NCBI GenBank assembly: GCA_905480445.1
Contig: CAJQQJ010000122.1
Coordinates: 1-11,986, forward strand
Reading direction: 5' to 3'
DNA: 11,986 nucleotides
Origin: an uncultured Alphaproteobacteria bacterium
GTDB taxonomy: Bacteria > Pseudomonadota > Alphaproteobacteria > UBA7985 > CAJQQZ01
Shown here: positions 1 through 7,611 of the stretch, piece by piece
How the letters are laid out: every line of letters starts with the position of its first letter
Numbering within the stretch: the stretch's first letter is position 1
The notes under the pieces: model-generated
Told to the model about the DNA's origin: nothing
Databases searched by the model: none
Seen by the model: only the letters and a program-made list of their open reading frames with translations
Position numbers and translations under genes: made by a program

Positions 1-79
1 CAAGCGCATGAAGTGCTGGATGATCAAGATCGCTGGTGGTCACAAAAAGTTCGGGTTGGCTGACGAAAGGTTTCTGCAT
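1..79 (-). CDS. Transposase N-terminus, IS5-like (partial)
   Basis: An open frame on the minus strand starts with ATG at 79 and is open to the window edge (26 full codons, MQKPFVSQPELFVTTSDLDH then PALHAL). It is too short for normal ORF calling. The pattern P-E-L-F-V-x(2)-S-x-L-D-H-P-A-L resembles the N-terminus of IS5-family DDE transposases found in alphaproteobacteria; this is from memory of the family, not a search. Its place just inside a terminal inverted repeat supports the call. No strong Shine-Dalgarno sequence precedes the ATG. The catalytic DDE residues lie outside the window. Confidence 0.6.
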   Translation of the reverse strand, partial: MQKPFVSQPELFVTTSDLDHPALHAL

Positions 80-121
80 GACAAAAGTTACCAAATATTC
101 CAGCCTATGGGAATCCTCTAG

Positions 122-136
122 TTATGCTGAGGTCTC
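122..136. repeat. IS terminal inverted repeat, left copy
   Basis: On the plus strand it reads TTATGCTGAGGTCTC and ends the left IS. It is the reverse complement, with 14 of 15 positions identical, of the repeat at 11848-11862. Beyond these 15 bases the two ends diverge, apart from a shared TTCCC at repeat positions 24-28. The two are therefore opposite ends of the same or a closely related element, not the same end twice. Confidence 0.75.
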
Positions 137-511
137 ATTAACATAGTCGGCGGGTTCTCCCGAACACCTGCGGCTGACTTCATGGTCGGCGGAGCAGTGA
201 ACGCCGCACTCGCCAATTTCACAAAAGCGCTAGGTGAAAAAGGTTTGAATGACGACGTCAACGTTACTTGGATCCATCCCGGGTTGACCGTCACTGAAAG
301 ATTGGAGACAATCTTTGCCGACCGAGCGGAACAGCAAGGCAAGACAGCCGAACAAGTCGAAAAGGAGGCCGTTGCCGCAGAAGGCATCCGCCGTCTGGGT
401 AGACCTGAAGACGTCGCAGAATTGGCCGCTTATCTTTGCTCCCCACCTGCGCGCCATATTCACAGCACCGGTATTGTGATCGATGGTGGTGGTGCCAAAG
501 GTTACTATTAG
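137..511 (+). pseudogene. SDR-family oxidoreductase, C-terminal remnant cut by an IS
   Basis: The remnant of a short-chain dehydrogenase/reductase. The frame reads INIVGGFSRTP from 137 and is open to a TAG at 509-511; upstream in the same frame is a TGA at 128-130 inside the IS end. What remains is the stretch from the fourth Rossmann strand (INIVGG) through VTWIHPGLTVTERL to the C-terminal signature RLGRPEDVAELAAYLCSPP and VIDGGG. The N-terminal TGxxxGxG nucleotide-binding half, about half of a 250-260 residue protein, is missing. The GGAVNAALANFTKALG helix carries Asn where classical SDRs have the YxxxK lysine, as in a divergent SDR subgroup. A 109-residue product could start at the ATG at 182, but it could not bind NAD(P) normally. 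It is probably the former first gene of the plus operon, ending 24 bp before the CoA-transferase. Confidence 0.82.
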
Positions 512-535
512 AACCTAAGCGCCGGATCAACGCGG

Positions 536-2074
536 ATGAAAAAGAACAAGTTCATTGATAAAAGCGATATTGCCAACCTTATCAGCAACGGCGACACTGT
601 CGGGTTGATCGGCGGTGGTGGTGGCTTGGTCGAAGCTACTCTGCTTCACGAAGAAGTAGAGAAGAAGTTTCTAGCGACTGGTGCGCCTAACAATCTTACT
701 GTGATTCACGCTCTCGGTATTGGTGACCGCGACAAACGAGGCGTCAATCGTTTCGCCCACGAAGGTATGGCAAAAAAGGTCATCGGCGGTCATTGGGTTT
801 GGTCCCCGAGAATGCAGGAACTCGCACGCGAGAACAAAATCGAAGCCTATGTCTTGCCTGGCGGCGTTGCTATGCAGTTGATGCGCGAGATAGCTGCCAA
901 ACGTCCCGGCCTTATCAGCCATGTTGGCCTTGGAACTTTTGTTGATCCACGCCAACAAGGCGGAAGAATGAATGAAGCCGCCAAAGATGAGCTGGTGAAG
1001 CTAATCGAAATCGACGGACAAACTTACCTCCGCTACCTGCCATTCCCTCTACATGTGGCATTGCTAAAAGGCTCCTTTGCTGATGAAGATGGCAACATCA
1101 GTTTGGATGAAGAACCGGCCAATGTTGATATCTATGCAATGGCTGCTGCTGCCCACAACAGCGGCGGTAAGGTAATCTTCCAGGTCAGGAAGAAAGTAAA
1201 GAATGGCGAGCTTTCCGCCCGTTCTGTTCGCGTTCCATCTGCAATTGTTGACGCCATTGTCGTCGATGAGGACCAACGTCAAGGTTACGATCTTGTCTAT
1301 GACCCAACGATATCGGGTGAAAAGATAGCGCCCCTTCAAGCGCCCGAATTTCCGCCCTTTTCTGTTCGTCAGATCATAGCGAGGCGCGCGCACCAGGAGC
1401 TTTATGACGGCGCAGTCACTAACTACGGCTTTGGCATTCCGGATGAAATCGCCTCCATCGTTGCCGCAAGAGAAGAACAAAATCTTTACTACCAAACGAT
1501 CGAACATGGGACTTACGGCGGTAGCTTGTTAACCGGCACTTTGTTTGGCTATGCGCAAAATCCGAGCTGCATGATCGACGGTCCTTCCCAATTCGACTTC
1601 TATTCCGGTGGAGGTTTAGACATCGCCTTTTTAGGCTTTGGGGAAATCGATAAAGAAGGCAATGTTAACGTCTCTAAACTTGGCGGTATCACCGTCGGGC
1701 CTGGTGGGTTTATCGACATCGCCCAAAATGCCCGTAAAGTAGTCTTTGTCGGTACGTTTGATGCAAAGGGCGCGAAGCTAAAAACAGGCGATGGAAACTT
1801 GAAGATTGAGCAGCACGGCGCCATCAGAAAGATGGTTGATCGCGTTGAGCAAATCACGTTTTCCGGCAAGCAAGCCATCGCACAAAGGCATCAAACCATC
1901 TACGTGACTGAGCGCTGTGTTTTCGAACTGAAGCCAGACGGCCTGCACCTCATAGAAATTGCGCCCGGCGTTGATTTACAAAAAGACATATTAGAGCAGA
2001 TGGACTTTGAGCCTATCGTTGCTCCGGATCTTCCTATTAGCAACAGCACATTTTACTTGGAGAATTATCTATGA
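536..2074 (+). CDS. Fused acyl-CoA:carboxylate CoA-transferase (family I, propionate CoA-transferase type)
   Basis: A 512-residue family I CoA-transferase with both halves, equivalent to the alpha and beta subunits of 3-oxoacid CoA-transferase, in one chain, as in propionate CoA-transferase and the YdiF type. It moves CoA from an acyl-CoA donor to a free carboxylate through a glutamyl-CoA thioester. Visible signatures are the glycine run near residues 26-30, the alpha-half motif GLGTFVDPRQQGGRMN (about 131-146), and the beta-half active-site segment TIEHGTYGG with the catalytic glutamate at residue 323, close to its place in characterised Pct enzymes. The length is normal and the protein is probably cytosolic. 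The ATG has only a weak ribosome site. Its TGA overlaps the ATG of the next gene by 4 bp, indicating translational coupling. In this operon it probably activates the pathway's acid; the substrate is not deducible. Confidence 0.93.
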   Translation: MKKNKFIDKSDIANLISNGDTVGLIGGGGGLVEATLLHEEVEKKFLATGAPNNLTVIHALGIGDRDKRGVNRFAHEGMAKKVIGGHWVWSPRMQELARENKIEAYVLPGGVAMQLMREIAAKRPGLISHVGLGTFVDPRQQGGRMNEAAKDELVKLIEIDGQTYLRYLPFPLHVALLKGSFADEDGNISLDEEPANVDIYAMAAAAHNSGGKVIFQVRKKVKNGELSARSVRVPSAIVDAIVVDEDQRQGYDLVYDPTISGEKIAPLQAPEFPPFSVRQIIARRAHQELYDGAVTNYGFGIPDEIASIVAAREEQNLYYQTIEHGTYGGSLLTGTLFGYAQNPSCMIDGPSQFDFYSGGGLDIAFLGFGEIDKEGNVNVSKLGGITVGPGGFIDIAQNARKVVFVGTFDAKGAKLKTGDGNLKIEQHGAIRKMVDRVEQITFSGKQAIAQRHQTIYVTERCVFELKPDGLHLIEIAPGVDLQKDILEQMDFEPIVAPDLPISNSTFYLENYL

Positions 2075-3102
2075 CCGTCCGCCTTGGCATTGTAGGAGGT
2101 GGCGTTATTGGCCATCGTCATGCACGCTCTATGAAGGAGGTTGCAGATGCCAAACTGATTGCTGTTGCTGATCCTGCGCCAAGCGGTGAAGAACTGGCAA
2201 GCGAGATGTCCGTACCGCTGTACAAGAGTGCAGCAGAAATGTTTACGGCAGAAAAACTGGACGGTGTCGTTGTATCGACACCAACTGAGTATCATTCCCC
2301 GCCAACAATGGAAGCCCTAAACGCTGGCGTGCATGTGCTTGTCGAAAAGCCGATCATGCCAACTCTCGAACAAGCGGAAACCACGGTCGCCAAGTCGGAA
2401 GAAAAAGGTCTTCACGTTTTGGTGGGGCATCACAGGCGATACTATCCTTTGGTTCTAAAAGCTCGTGAGATTGTACAGGCAGGCGAATTAGGTGATCTCG
2501 TCGCTGTTTCTGGTGTTTGGAGCGCCCGAAAGAATAAGACCTACTACGACCAAGACTGGCGAAAGAAATGGGAAGCAGGGCCGGTTCTCACGAACCTAAT
2601 TCATGAGATGGACTATTTGCGCTTTATCTGTGGTGAACTTGAATCTCTCTCTGCTGAAATCTCTCACAAAGTGTGGGACTTTGAGAAAGAAGACGCCGCT
2701 GCCATGGTGTTGAAATTTACGAACGGTGCAATTGGAACCTTCGTTGTTTCCGATCAAGCGACATCACCTTGGGCATGGGAGTTTGCGACAGGCGAAACGC
2801 CAGCATTTCCCAAAACTGGACAGAACTGTATTCGATTCATCGGCACGAAAGCCGCACTGGATTTTCCCAATCTCACCCTTTGGCATCATGACGGTCAAAC
2901 ACCGGACTGGAATCACGCGATGAAATCAGAGGAGATGCAGCATGATATGATCAACGCTTATTCTGATCAGATCGCGCACTTTTGTGCTGTCATTCAAGGA
3001 AAAGAAGAACCGCGTATTACAGCACGTGACGCGACAGCAACCTTGCGTGCAACATTGGCCGTATTCGAAGCGGCAAAAACTGGCCAACGAGTCATGCTAT
3101 GA
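2071..3102 (+). CDS. Gfo/Idh/MocA-family NAD(P)-dependent oxidoreductase
   Basis: A 343-residue protein of normal family length. The N-terminal Rossmann domain has GIVGGGVIGHRHARS (residues 6-20) for the dinucleotide and an acidic ADP end at the second strand (AVADPAP). The family hallmark EKP is at residues 92-94, with K93 the usual catalytic lysine. The C-terminal alpha/beta domain starts near 120 and contains LTNLIHEMDYLRF, whose H178 and D181 match the conserved H-x-x-D of sugar and inositol dehydrogenases. The family oxidises hydroxyl groups on sugars, cyclitols and related compounds; the substrate here is unknown. GGAG lies 8 bases before the ATG. It overlaps the preceding and following genes by 4 bp each (ATGA). 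Confidence 0.92.
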   Translation: MTVRLGIVGGGVIGHRHARSMKEVADAKLIAVADPAPSGEELASEMSVPLYKSAAEMFTAEKLDGVVVSTPTEYHSPPTMEALNAGVHVLVEKPIMPTLEQAETTVAKSEEKGLHVLVGHHRRYYPLVLKAREIVQAGELGDLVAVSGVWSARKNKTYYDQDWRKKWEAGPVLTNLIHEMDYLRFICGELESLSAEISHKVWDFEKEDAAAMVLKFTNGAIGTFVVSDQATSPWAWEFATGETPAFPKTGQNCIRFIGTKAALDFPNLTLWHHDGQTPDWNHAMKSEEMQHDMINAYSDQIAHFCAVIQGKEEPRITARDATATLRATLAVFEAAKTGQRVML

Positions 3103-3875
3103 GCGAAGAAGGTTCTCTCCTCTCTGAAAAAAGAGATGGTGTTCTCTTCCTAACGATAAACCGGCCTTCGGTTCTTAATGCCCTTGATCCTGCAACGCAT
3201 TTAAAACTGCATGAAACATTCAACGACTTTGCTAAAGACTCCTCACTGAGGCTTACCGTCATCAGGGGCGCAGGCGAGAAAGCTTTTTGTGTCGGCTCCG
3301 ATCTGAAAGTCAGAACTGAAATGGGTGGAGACGACATGCCGCCAACTGGTTTTGGAGGCCTCGCTGAACGCTTCAATTTAAATAAGCCCGTCATAGCTGC
3401 CGTTAACGGGCATGCGATTGGCGGTGGGCTAGAAATGGTGTTAGCTTGCGACATGGCAATTGCAGTATCGACCGCTAAAATCGGCTTGCCTGAAGCAAAA
3501 ATTGGCCTGGCTGCAGCAGGCGGCTTACACCGTCTCGCGCGGCAATTACCGATGAAGCTGGCAATGGAAGTAGCTTTGACCGGGCAGCTGTTCACGGCCG
3601 AAAAAGCGCAATCATTGGGGCTAATAAACTCAGTCGTCGAACCAGAAGACTTCGACAAAGCAGTAAGCGAACTGGTTGCGACTTTATTGAATGCAGCACC
3701 TCTTTCTCACCAAGCCACGAAAGAGATGATGCAACAGGGATTAGGGGCCACAACTTTGGAGGAAGCTTTCGCTGACACTTATCCAGCTTACGAAAGGATG
3801 CTGGCAAGTGAAGACGCAAAGGAAGGTTCAGAAGCTTTCCTGGAGAAGCGCAGTCCTGTTTGGAAGGGAAAGTGA
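3099..3875 (+). CDS. Enoyl-CoA hydratase/isomerase family protein
   Basis: A 258-residue crotonase-fold protein of full length. The oxyanion-hole segment is KAFCVGSDLK (61-70), followed by the core signature NGHAIGGGLEMVLACDMAIA (103-122) and GLPEAKIGLAAAGGLHRL. Both acid residues of true enoyl-CoA hydratases are present: E112 (GGGLE) and E132 (LPE), 20 residues apart as in the rat mitochondrial enzyme. This favours hydratase chemistry over isomerase or hydrolase activity. It probably hydrates, or in reverse dehydrates, a CoA thioester made by the CoA-transferase two genes upstream. The ATG overlaps the previous stop by 4 bp; its TGA ends one base before the likely TTG start of the GST gene. 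Regulation is presumably shared with the operon. Confidence 0.93.
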   Translation: MSEEGSLLSEKRDGVLFLTINRPSVLNALDPATHLKLHETFNDFAKDSSLRLTVIRGAGEKAFCVGSDLKVRTEMGGDDMPPTGFGGLAERFNLNKPVIAAVNGHAIGGGLEMVLACDMAIAVSTAKIGLPEAKIGLAAAGGLHRLARQLPMKLAMEVALTGQLFTAEKAQSLGLINSVVEPEDFDKAVSELVATLLNAAPLSHQATKEMMQQGLGATTLEEAFADTYPAYERMLASEDAKEGSEAFLEKRSPVWKGK

Positions 3876-3876
3876 G

Positions 3877-4497
3877 TTGTTAAAGATTTGGGGCCGTGCC
3901 AATTCCATCAATGTTCAGAAAGTTTTATGGCTCGCTGACGAGCTTAACCTGAATTATGAACGGATAGACGCTGGGTTACAGTTTGGTGTCAACGATCAGC
4001 CTTGGTTCTCTAGTGTAAATCCCAACCGCACGATACCTACTATCGATGACAACGGTTTTATCCTTTGGGAATCTAATGTTATCGTTCGCTATCTGGCCAA
4101 GCGCTATGGCACTTCTGACTTTTACCTAGCCGACCTACGCCAAGAAGCATTGATGGAACAGTGGATGGATTGGCAGCAAACAACAGTGATGCTTGATCTC
4201 GGTCCCTTGTTTTTGAACCTCATTCGGACCCCAGAAGAGCAACAAGACAAAGCACTCATTGAGAGAACCAGCCAACAAATGATAAGGCATATGGCCATTC
4301 TCAACACTCATTTGAGCGATCGGGATTACATTCTTGGATCTTCAATGACTGCTGCAGACATTCCTCCAGGTGCAGCCGTTTATCGTTGGTACGCACTGGA
4401 TGTTGAACATTCTGACTTCCCTGCTTTAAATGCTTGGTACGAGCGATTGCAAACCCGAGACGCCTACAGCCATCATATCATGCAACCCTTGAGTTAA
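3877..4497 (+). CDS. Glutathione S-transferase family protein (TTG start)
   Basis: A cytosolic GST of 206 residues. I place the start at TTG 3877, giving M-L-K-I-W-G-R-A-N-S, because GSTs of this type begin with that strand, and AAGGGA lies 7-12 bases upstream. The frame is open further back to an ATG at 3808, but that stretch overlaps the hydratase gene and has no GST homology. The thioredoxin-like N-domain shows S10 in RANSINVQK (candidate activating serine), the cis-proline segment TIPTIDD (P54) and the glutathione gamma-glutamyl site ES (65-66) in WESNVIVRYL. The helical C-domain has the N-capping box SMTAADI. The usual NPNG reads NPNR. In a catabolic operon it could perform a glutathione-dependent cleavage or isomerisation, or detoxify an electrophile; the sequence does not decide. 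Confidence 0.9.
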   Translation: MLKIWGRANSINVQKVLWLADELNLNYERIDAGLQFGVNDQPWFSSVNPNRTIPTIDDNGFILWESNVIVRYLAKRYGTSDFYLADLRQEALMEQWMDWQQTTVMLDLGPLFLNLIRTPEEQQDKALIERTSQQMIRHMAILNTHLSDRDYILGSSMTAADIPPGAAVYRWYALDVEHSDFPALNAWYERLQTRDAYSHHIMQPLS

Positions 4498-4502
4498 GCG
4501 CG

Positions 4503-5465
4503 ATGGTTTTGTTGTTAACAGGCGGCGGTGGACATGTCGGCGAAGGCGTCGCTAAAGCAGCTGCTAAGCGAGGGCTAATTGTAGTCGCAACCTATCGAGG
4601 TGCGAAACCTCCTGCCACAGCCTGCGAGTTGGGTGACACAGTTCATTGGGTCGCTTGTGACCTAACTGACAAAGACAGTGTTAAAAAGCTAGCAACGGCC
4701 TATGACATTCAACAATGCATCCATTGTGCAGCTGTCCCGAATGAAGCATTCGCTCGCCCAGATCCGCTTGGGGCTTTTGAAGCCAATGTTTCAGCGACTG
4801 CGAACTTGTTAGAGGTGGCACGGCTGAACGATTGGAAACGCTTTATCCTTGTTAGCACCGGTTCCGTTTTTCAGCTGCGCTCTATGAAGGGCGATGCCAT
4901 TTTGGAAAATGAGCGACCTCAGCCACAAGACATCTACAGTACAACTAAGACGTCGGCAGAAATGCTCTGTCGCATGTACCGAACAGAGTACGGTATCTCT
5001 GCTTCAGTTGTTCGCATATCCTGGGTTTATGGCCCCCCCATCATTGCCCACACACTGACACGTGGGCCAATACCTTCCTTCCTTATTCGTGCCTTCAAAG
5101 GCGAGGCAATCGATGAAGGAGGCAGCGATTTTGCTGTCAGTTTTACTTTTGTTGAAGACGTCGCTGCTGGATTGCTCGCTGCTGCCAAAGCCAAAGTACT
5201 GAACCATCCAATCTACCATTTAGGACCGGGCCGAAACATCTCTCTTGGTGAGGCTGCGGCTGCAATTAAAATGGCTGTACCAGAAGCTTCGATTAAACTC
5301 GCCTCTGGTACAGAACCTTGGACAAAGTTCACGGCACTTCGTGATCCCTTAGGCGGCACCAATCTTTTTGAAGACACAGGTTGGCAACCGGCTTTTTCGA
5401 TCAACAAGGGCGTTCAGCTTTATGCTGATTGGCTGCGCAAACGTTCTGAACTTTGGAGCAACTAG
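4503..5465 (+). CDS. NAD-dependent epimerase/dehydratase family protein (extended SDR)
   Basis: A 320-residue extended short-chain dehydrogenase. The ATG at 4503, 5 bp after the GST stop, puts the nucleotide-binding motif TGGGGHVGEG at residues 6-15, the usual place; an earlier in-frame ATG at 4434 lies inside the GST gene and is rejected. The catalytic YxxxK is Y145-S-T-T-K149, with the supporting STGS near 118-121. CDLTD (52-56) matches the conserved aspartate that contacts adenine. The C-terminal substrate domain contains YGPP and the FTFVEDVAAGLLAA helix. Such enzymes act on nucleotide sugars, sugar acids or aldehyde and hydroxy-acid substrates; there is no sugar-nucleotide gene nearby, so a catabolic dehydrogenase or lactone-forming role is as likely. 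It is the last gene of the plus operon, converging on aroE with one base between the stop codons. Confidence 0.9.
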   Translation: MVLLLTGGGGHVGEGVAKAAAKRGLIVVATYRGAKPPATACELGDTVHWVACDLTDKDSVKKLATAYDIQQCIHCAAVPNEAFARPDPLGAFEANVSATANLLEVARLNDWKRFILVSTGSVFQLRSMKGDAILENERPQPQDIYSTTKTSAEMLCRMYRTEYGISASVVRISWVYGPPIIAHTLTRGPIPSFLIRAFKGEAIDEGGSDFAVSFTFVEDVAAGLLAAAKAKVLNHPIYHLGPGRNISLGEAAAAIKMAVPEASIKLASGTEPWTKFTALRDPLGGTNLFEDTGWQPAFSINKGVQLYADWLRKRSELWSN

Positions 5466-5466
5466 T

Positions 5467-6309
5467 TCAGCCACCAACGATGTCAGCAGCAACCATGTCA
5501 AAGAGTTCTTGAGTGACTTTGGGTCTTGTGCCGAACCACAATTCAAAGCCTCTGACGGCCTGATGCAGCAACATGTCCAACCCGTTAGAAGTGGCAAACC
5601 CTCTCGCTTCAGCAGAGGCAAGTAAATCAGTTTTCAAAGGCACATAAACGATATCAGATACGACAGCGCCATCAGCCATCTTGGAGATGTCAATCTCAAG
5701 TGCTGGTTGACCATACATGCCAAGCGATGTTGAGTTAGCCAACAAAGTCGCGCCCTTCATCAAAGCTGGCAAGTCGCTCCAAGCAACTGGGTGTACAGCG
5801 GACCCAAAAGCTTCACGAAAAGCCTGCGCCTTCTCAATCGTTCTGTTCACAACATGGATTTCTTTCAATCCACGTTCCAACAAGCCGTAAACCACGGCCT
5901 TAGCCGCACCGCCCGCTCCCAGCACAACGGCACTGGTGGATTTCTTATCCCACCCCGGCGCATTGGCATCGAGAGCGCCAATAAAACCTTCGACGTCAGT
6001 ATTAGTGGAGTTTAGAGTGCCTGCCTTATCAAACCAAAGTGTGTTCGAAACACCGACTGATTTGGCTCTCTGATCCGGCGTGGACAGGCGTAGAGCTGCC
6101 TCTTTGTGAGGCATGGTGACATTAGCGCCGACATAACCATGCTCAGACAATTTCGAAACAAAATCCGCAAAACCTTCTGGGCTGATTTCCTCAATCCCAT
6201 AGTGGCCTTCAATACCGTGTCTATCCAACCAATAGCCGTGAATTTTGGGAGAACGAGAATGTTTTGCTGGATAACCAATCACACAAGAACGCGGCGCTGA
6301 ACTGCTCAT
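5467..6309 (-). CDS. aroE: Shikimate dehydrogenase
   Basis: A 280-residue shikimate dehydrogenase, reducing 3-dehydroshikimate to shikimate. Substrate-site residues are all visible: S18 and S20 in HSRSPKIH, K69 in NVTMPHK (catalytic lysine), N89 in SNT, and D105 in NTDVEGF (catalytic aspartate). The Rossmann motif is VVLGAGGAAKAV (128-139). After the second nucleotide-binding strand comes NRT (155-157) with K160, the pattern of NADP-preferring enzymes; NAD-using quinate/shikimate dehydrogenases have an acidic residue there. The C-terminal GLDMLLHQAVRGFELWFG is typical. AGGA lies 7 bases before the ATG. The gene follows aroQ by 9 bp and is the last of a three-gene operon. A secondary, catabolic paralogue is possible given the neighbours; the cofactor motif argues for the ordinary reductive direction. 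Confidence 0.95.
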   Translation of the reverse strand: MSSSAPRSCVIGYPAKHSRSPKIHGYWLDRHGIEGHYGIEEISPEGFADFVSKLSEHGYVGANVTMPHKEAALRLSTPDQRAKSVGVSNTLWFDKAGTLNSTNTDVEGFIGALDANAPGWDKKSTSAVVLGAGGAAKAVVYGLLERGLKEIHVVNRTIEKAQAFREAFGSAVHPVAWSDLPALMKGATLLANSTSLGMYGQPALEIDISKMADGAVVSDIVYVPLKTDLLASAEARGFATSNGLDMLLHQAVRGFELWFGTRPKVTQELFDMVAADIVGG

Positions 6310-6318
6310 TGTATTGTC

Positions 6319-6765
6319 CTAAGCCTGCTCTGTAACGATATCTGCCATAGCATCTACAGACACAAGGTAACCATTAACACCAAGGCCACAAACCAAAGCG
6401 GTTGCCGCGAATGTCACATAGGAATGATGGCGGAATGGTTCACGTTTGTGAGGATTGGAAATATGCAGCTCGATGATTGGTTGTTTGATCATGTTGAGCG
6501 CATCAAGGATTGCAACGGATGTATGTGTGAAGGCAGCTGGATTGATGATAATGCCGGAAACTGTCTCAATCGCCTCGTGTATCCATCCGATAATTTCGGC
6601 CTCTGAATTCGACTGACGAAAATCAATTTCGATACCGCGCTTCTGCCCTCTTTCTTCACACTGAGCCTTCAGTTGAGGCAAGGTTGTTGATCCATAGATA
6701 TGAGGCTCGCGAGTGCCTAACATGTTGAGGTTAGGGCCGTTGATAATGAGTACAGGTTTCGTCAC
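6319..6765 (-). CDS. aroQ: 3-dehydroquinate dehydratase, type II (GTG start)
   Basis: A 148-residue type II dehydroquinase, converting 3-dehydroquinate to 3-dehydroshikimate as a dodecamer of flavodoxin-like subunits. The start is GTG at 6765, with AAAGGA ahead of it; no ATG gives the conserved N-terminus. All active-site residues fall at the standard family numbers: N12, R19, Y24 (base), N75, H81, H101 and R112, in the motifs INGPNLNMLGTREPHIYG, INPAAFTHTS, ELHISNP and EPFRHHS. The enzyme is therefore very likely active. It lies 30 bp downstream of the MhpD-like hydratase and 9 bp upstream of aroE, which takes its product. Type II enzymes serve both chorismate synthesis and quinate breakdown; no dehydroshikimate dehydratase or quinate dehydrogenase is in the window. 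Confidence 0.96.
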   Translation of the reverse strand: MTKPVLIINGPNLNMLGTREPHIYGSTTLPQLKAQCEERGQKRGIEIDFRQSNSEAEIIGWIHEAIETVSGIIINPAAFTHTSVAILDALNMIKQPIIELHISNPHKREPFRHHSYVTFAATALVCGLGVNGYLVSVDAMADIVTEQA

Positions 6766-6795
6766 TTGTTTTGTCCTTTAGTGTAGAATGTATTG

Positions 6796-7578
6796 TTATT
6801 CGATTTCAAGACTGATCGCGTCTAGATCGCCAAACTTGACGGTTAGTTTTTGCCCCTGACGGATTGGTGTTGGCAGCGTCAAGGACCCAGTCAAAACGAC
6901 CATACCGGGCTGCAATCTTATGTCACGAGCCAATAAACCGTTGACCGTATCGGCCATGATCTCAACAGGGTCTTTACGGTAAGCATTAGAGTAGACTTGG
7001 ATCTCTGGACTATCGTCGATTGTTGAGCAAATTGACAGATCATCAAATGAGATTTCTCGCCAATTCTCTATAGGATCGCCTAAGACTGCAACACCGGCTG
7101 TTCCATTATCCGCGATACCATCGCGAGTGGCTATGCCGCGTCCTCCCGTGCCTGGTGCCCAACGGCTCGCCGACATTTCGATGGCTGGCATAAAGGTGAG
7201 ACGGTCTCTTAGATCGTCGGCTGTGACGCTGTCCTTTGACGGCAAGGCGTCATCTAGTCGGAAGGCGATTTCGCTTTCTATCTTGGTTGTATGGCAGAGA
7301 TCGCCTGATATCTTGCCGGATCCATGAAATACACGGTCCTCGAACAAGCGTCCGGGAATGGGGCCATCATGGCCTTCAAAGAACTGCACGGCTTCAACAG
7401 AAGCCCCAACCTTCCAACCAACCAGGTTGCCTGCAATGATTTCTGCCATCCTGTCTTGGACAGCAAAAGCTTCATTTCTGTCAGCCGGACCACGTCCCAA
7501 TTCTGGTAAGGCGATGGTTCTGCCATTTTGCCAAGCATCAGCCAGACTGGTTGCCAATACCGCAAGTTCTTGACGCAT
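6796..7578 (-). CDS. 2-keto-4-pentenoate hydratase / fumarylacetoacetate hydrolase-fold protein (MhpD-like)
   Basis: A hydratase/decarboxylase of the FAH superfamily, 260 residues from the ATG at 7578. An upstream in-frame GTG at 7611 would add 11 residues, but ATG 7578 aligns with the N-terminus of MhpD and has GAGAG 10 bases ahead, whereas the GTG has no ribosome site and abuts the operator. Counted from the GTG, the segments are GWKVG (65-69), the metal-binding E112-x-E114 in KIESEIAFRL, the third acid E145 in PAIEMSASRW, IADNGTAG near 166 and VVLTGSLTLPTP near 238. MhpD enzymes add water to 2-hydroxypenta-2,4-dienoate after ring cleavage; relatives decarboxylate 4-oxalocrotonate or act on other 2-oxo acids. 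It heads an operon with aroQ and aroE, an unusual pairing, so the substrate is open. Confidence 0.88.
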   Translation of the reverse strand: MRQELAVLATSLADAWQNGRTIALPELGRGPADRNEAFAVQDRMAEIIAGNLVGWKVGASVEAVQFFEGHDGPIPGRLFEDRVFHGSGKISGDLCHTTKIESEIAFRLDDALPSKDSVTADDLRDRLTFMPAIEMSASRWAPGTGGRGIATRDGIADNGTAGVAVLGDPIENWREISFDDLSICSTIDDSPEIQVYSNAYRKDPVEIMADTVNGLLARDIRLQPGMVVLTGSLTLPTPIRQGQKLTVKFGDLDAISLEIE

Positions 7579-7611
7579 AGTTTGAGGGCTCTCAATAGTT
7601 GGAAAATGCAC

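Larger units (their letters stand above)
1..136 (-). mobile_element. Insertion sequence end (partial, runs off the left edge)
   Basis: The right-hand end of an insertion sequence. Its outer border is placed at 136 because positions 122-136, read on the minus strand, give GAGACCTCAGCATAA, and the same 15 bases with one change (C to T) start at 11848 at the other end of the window. Homology of the neighbouring SDR gene begins at 137, exactly after this repeat. The element carries the start of a transposase on the minus strand, 57 bp inside the border, so this is the end upstream of the transposase (IRL by convention). The family is not certain; the transposase N-terminus suggests an IS5-like DDE element. 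Confidence 0.72.

Noticed and set aside
3808..3876. Longer GST starting at the ATG at 3808
   Set aside because: The extra 23 residues overlap the end of the hydratase gene in another frame and do not resemble any GST N-terminus; TTG 3877 gives the standard start with a ribosome site.
4434..4502. Longer epimerase starting at the ATG at 4434
   Set aside because: This extension lies inside the GST gene; the ATG at 4503 puts the glycine-rich motif at the normal distance from the N-terminus.
5368..5625. An 85-residue plus-strand frame over the operon junction
   Set aside because: It lies across the ends of the epimerase and aroE genes in other frames and has no domain or ribosome site.
7579..7611. 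GTG at 7611 as start of the MhpD-like hydratase
   Set aside because: It has no ribosome site and abuts the operator; the ATG at 7578 aligns with family N-termini. It cannot be fully excluded.
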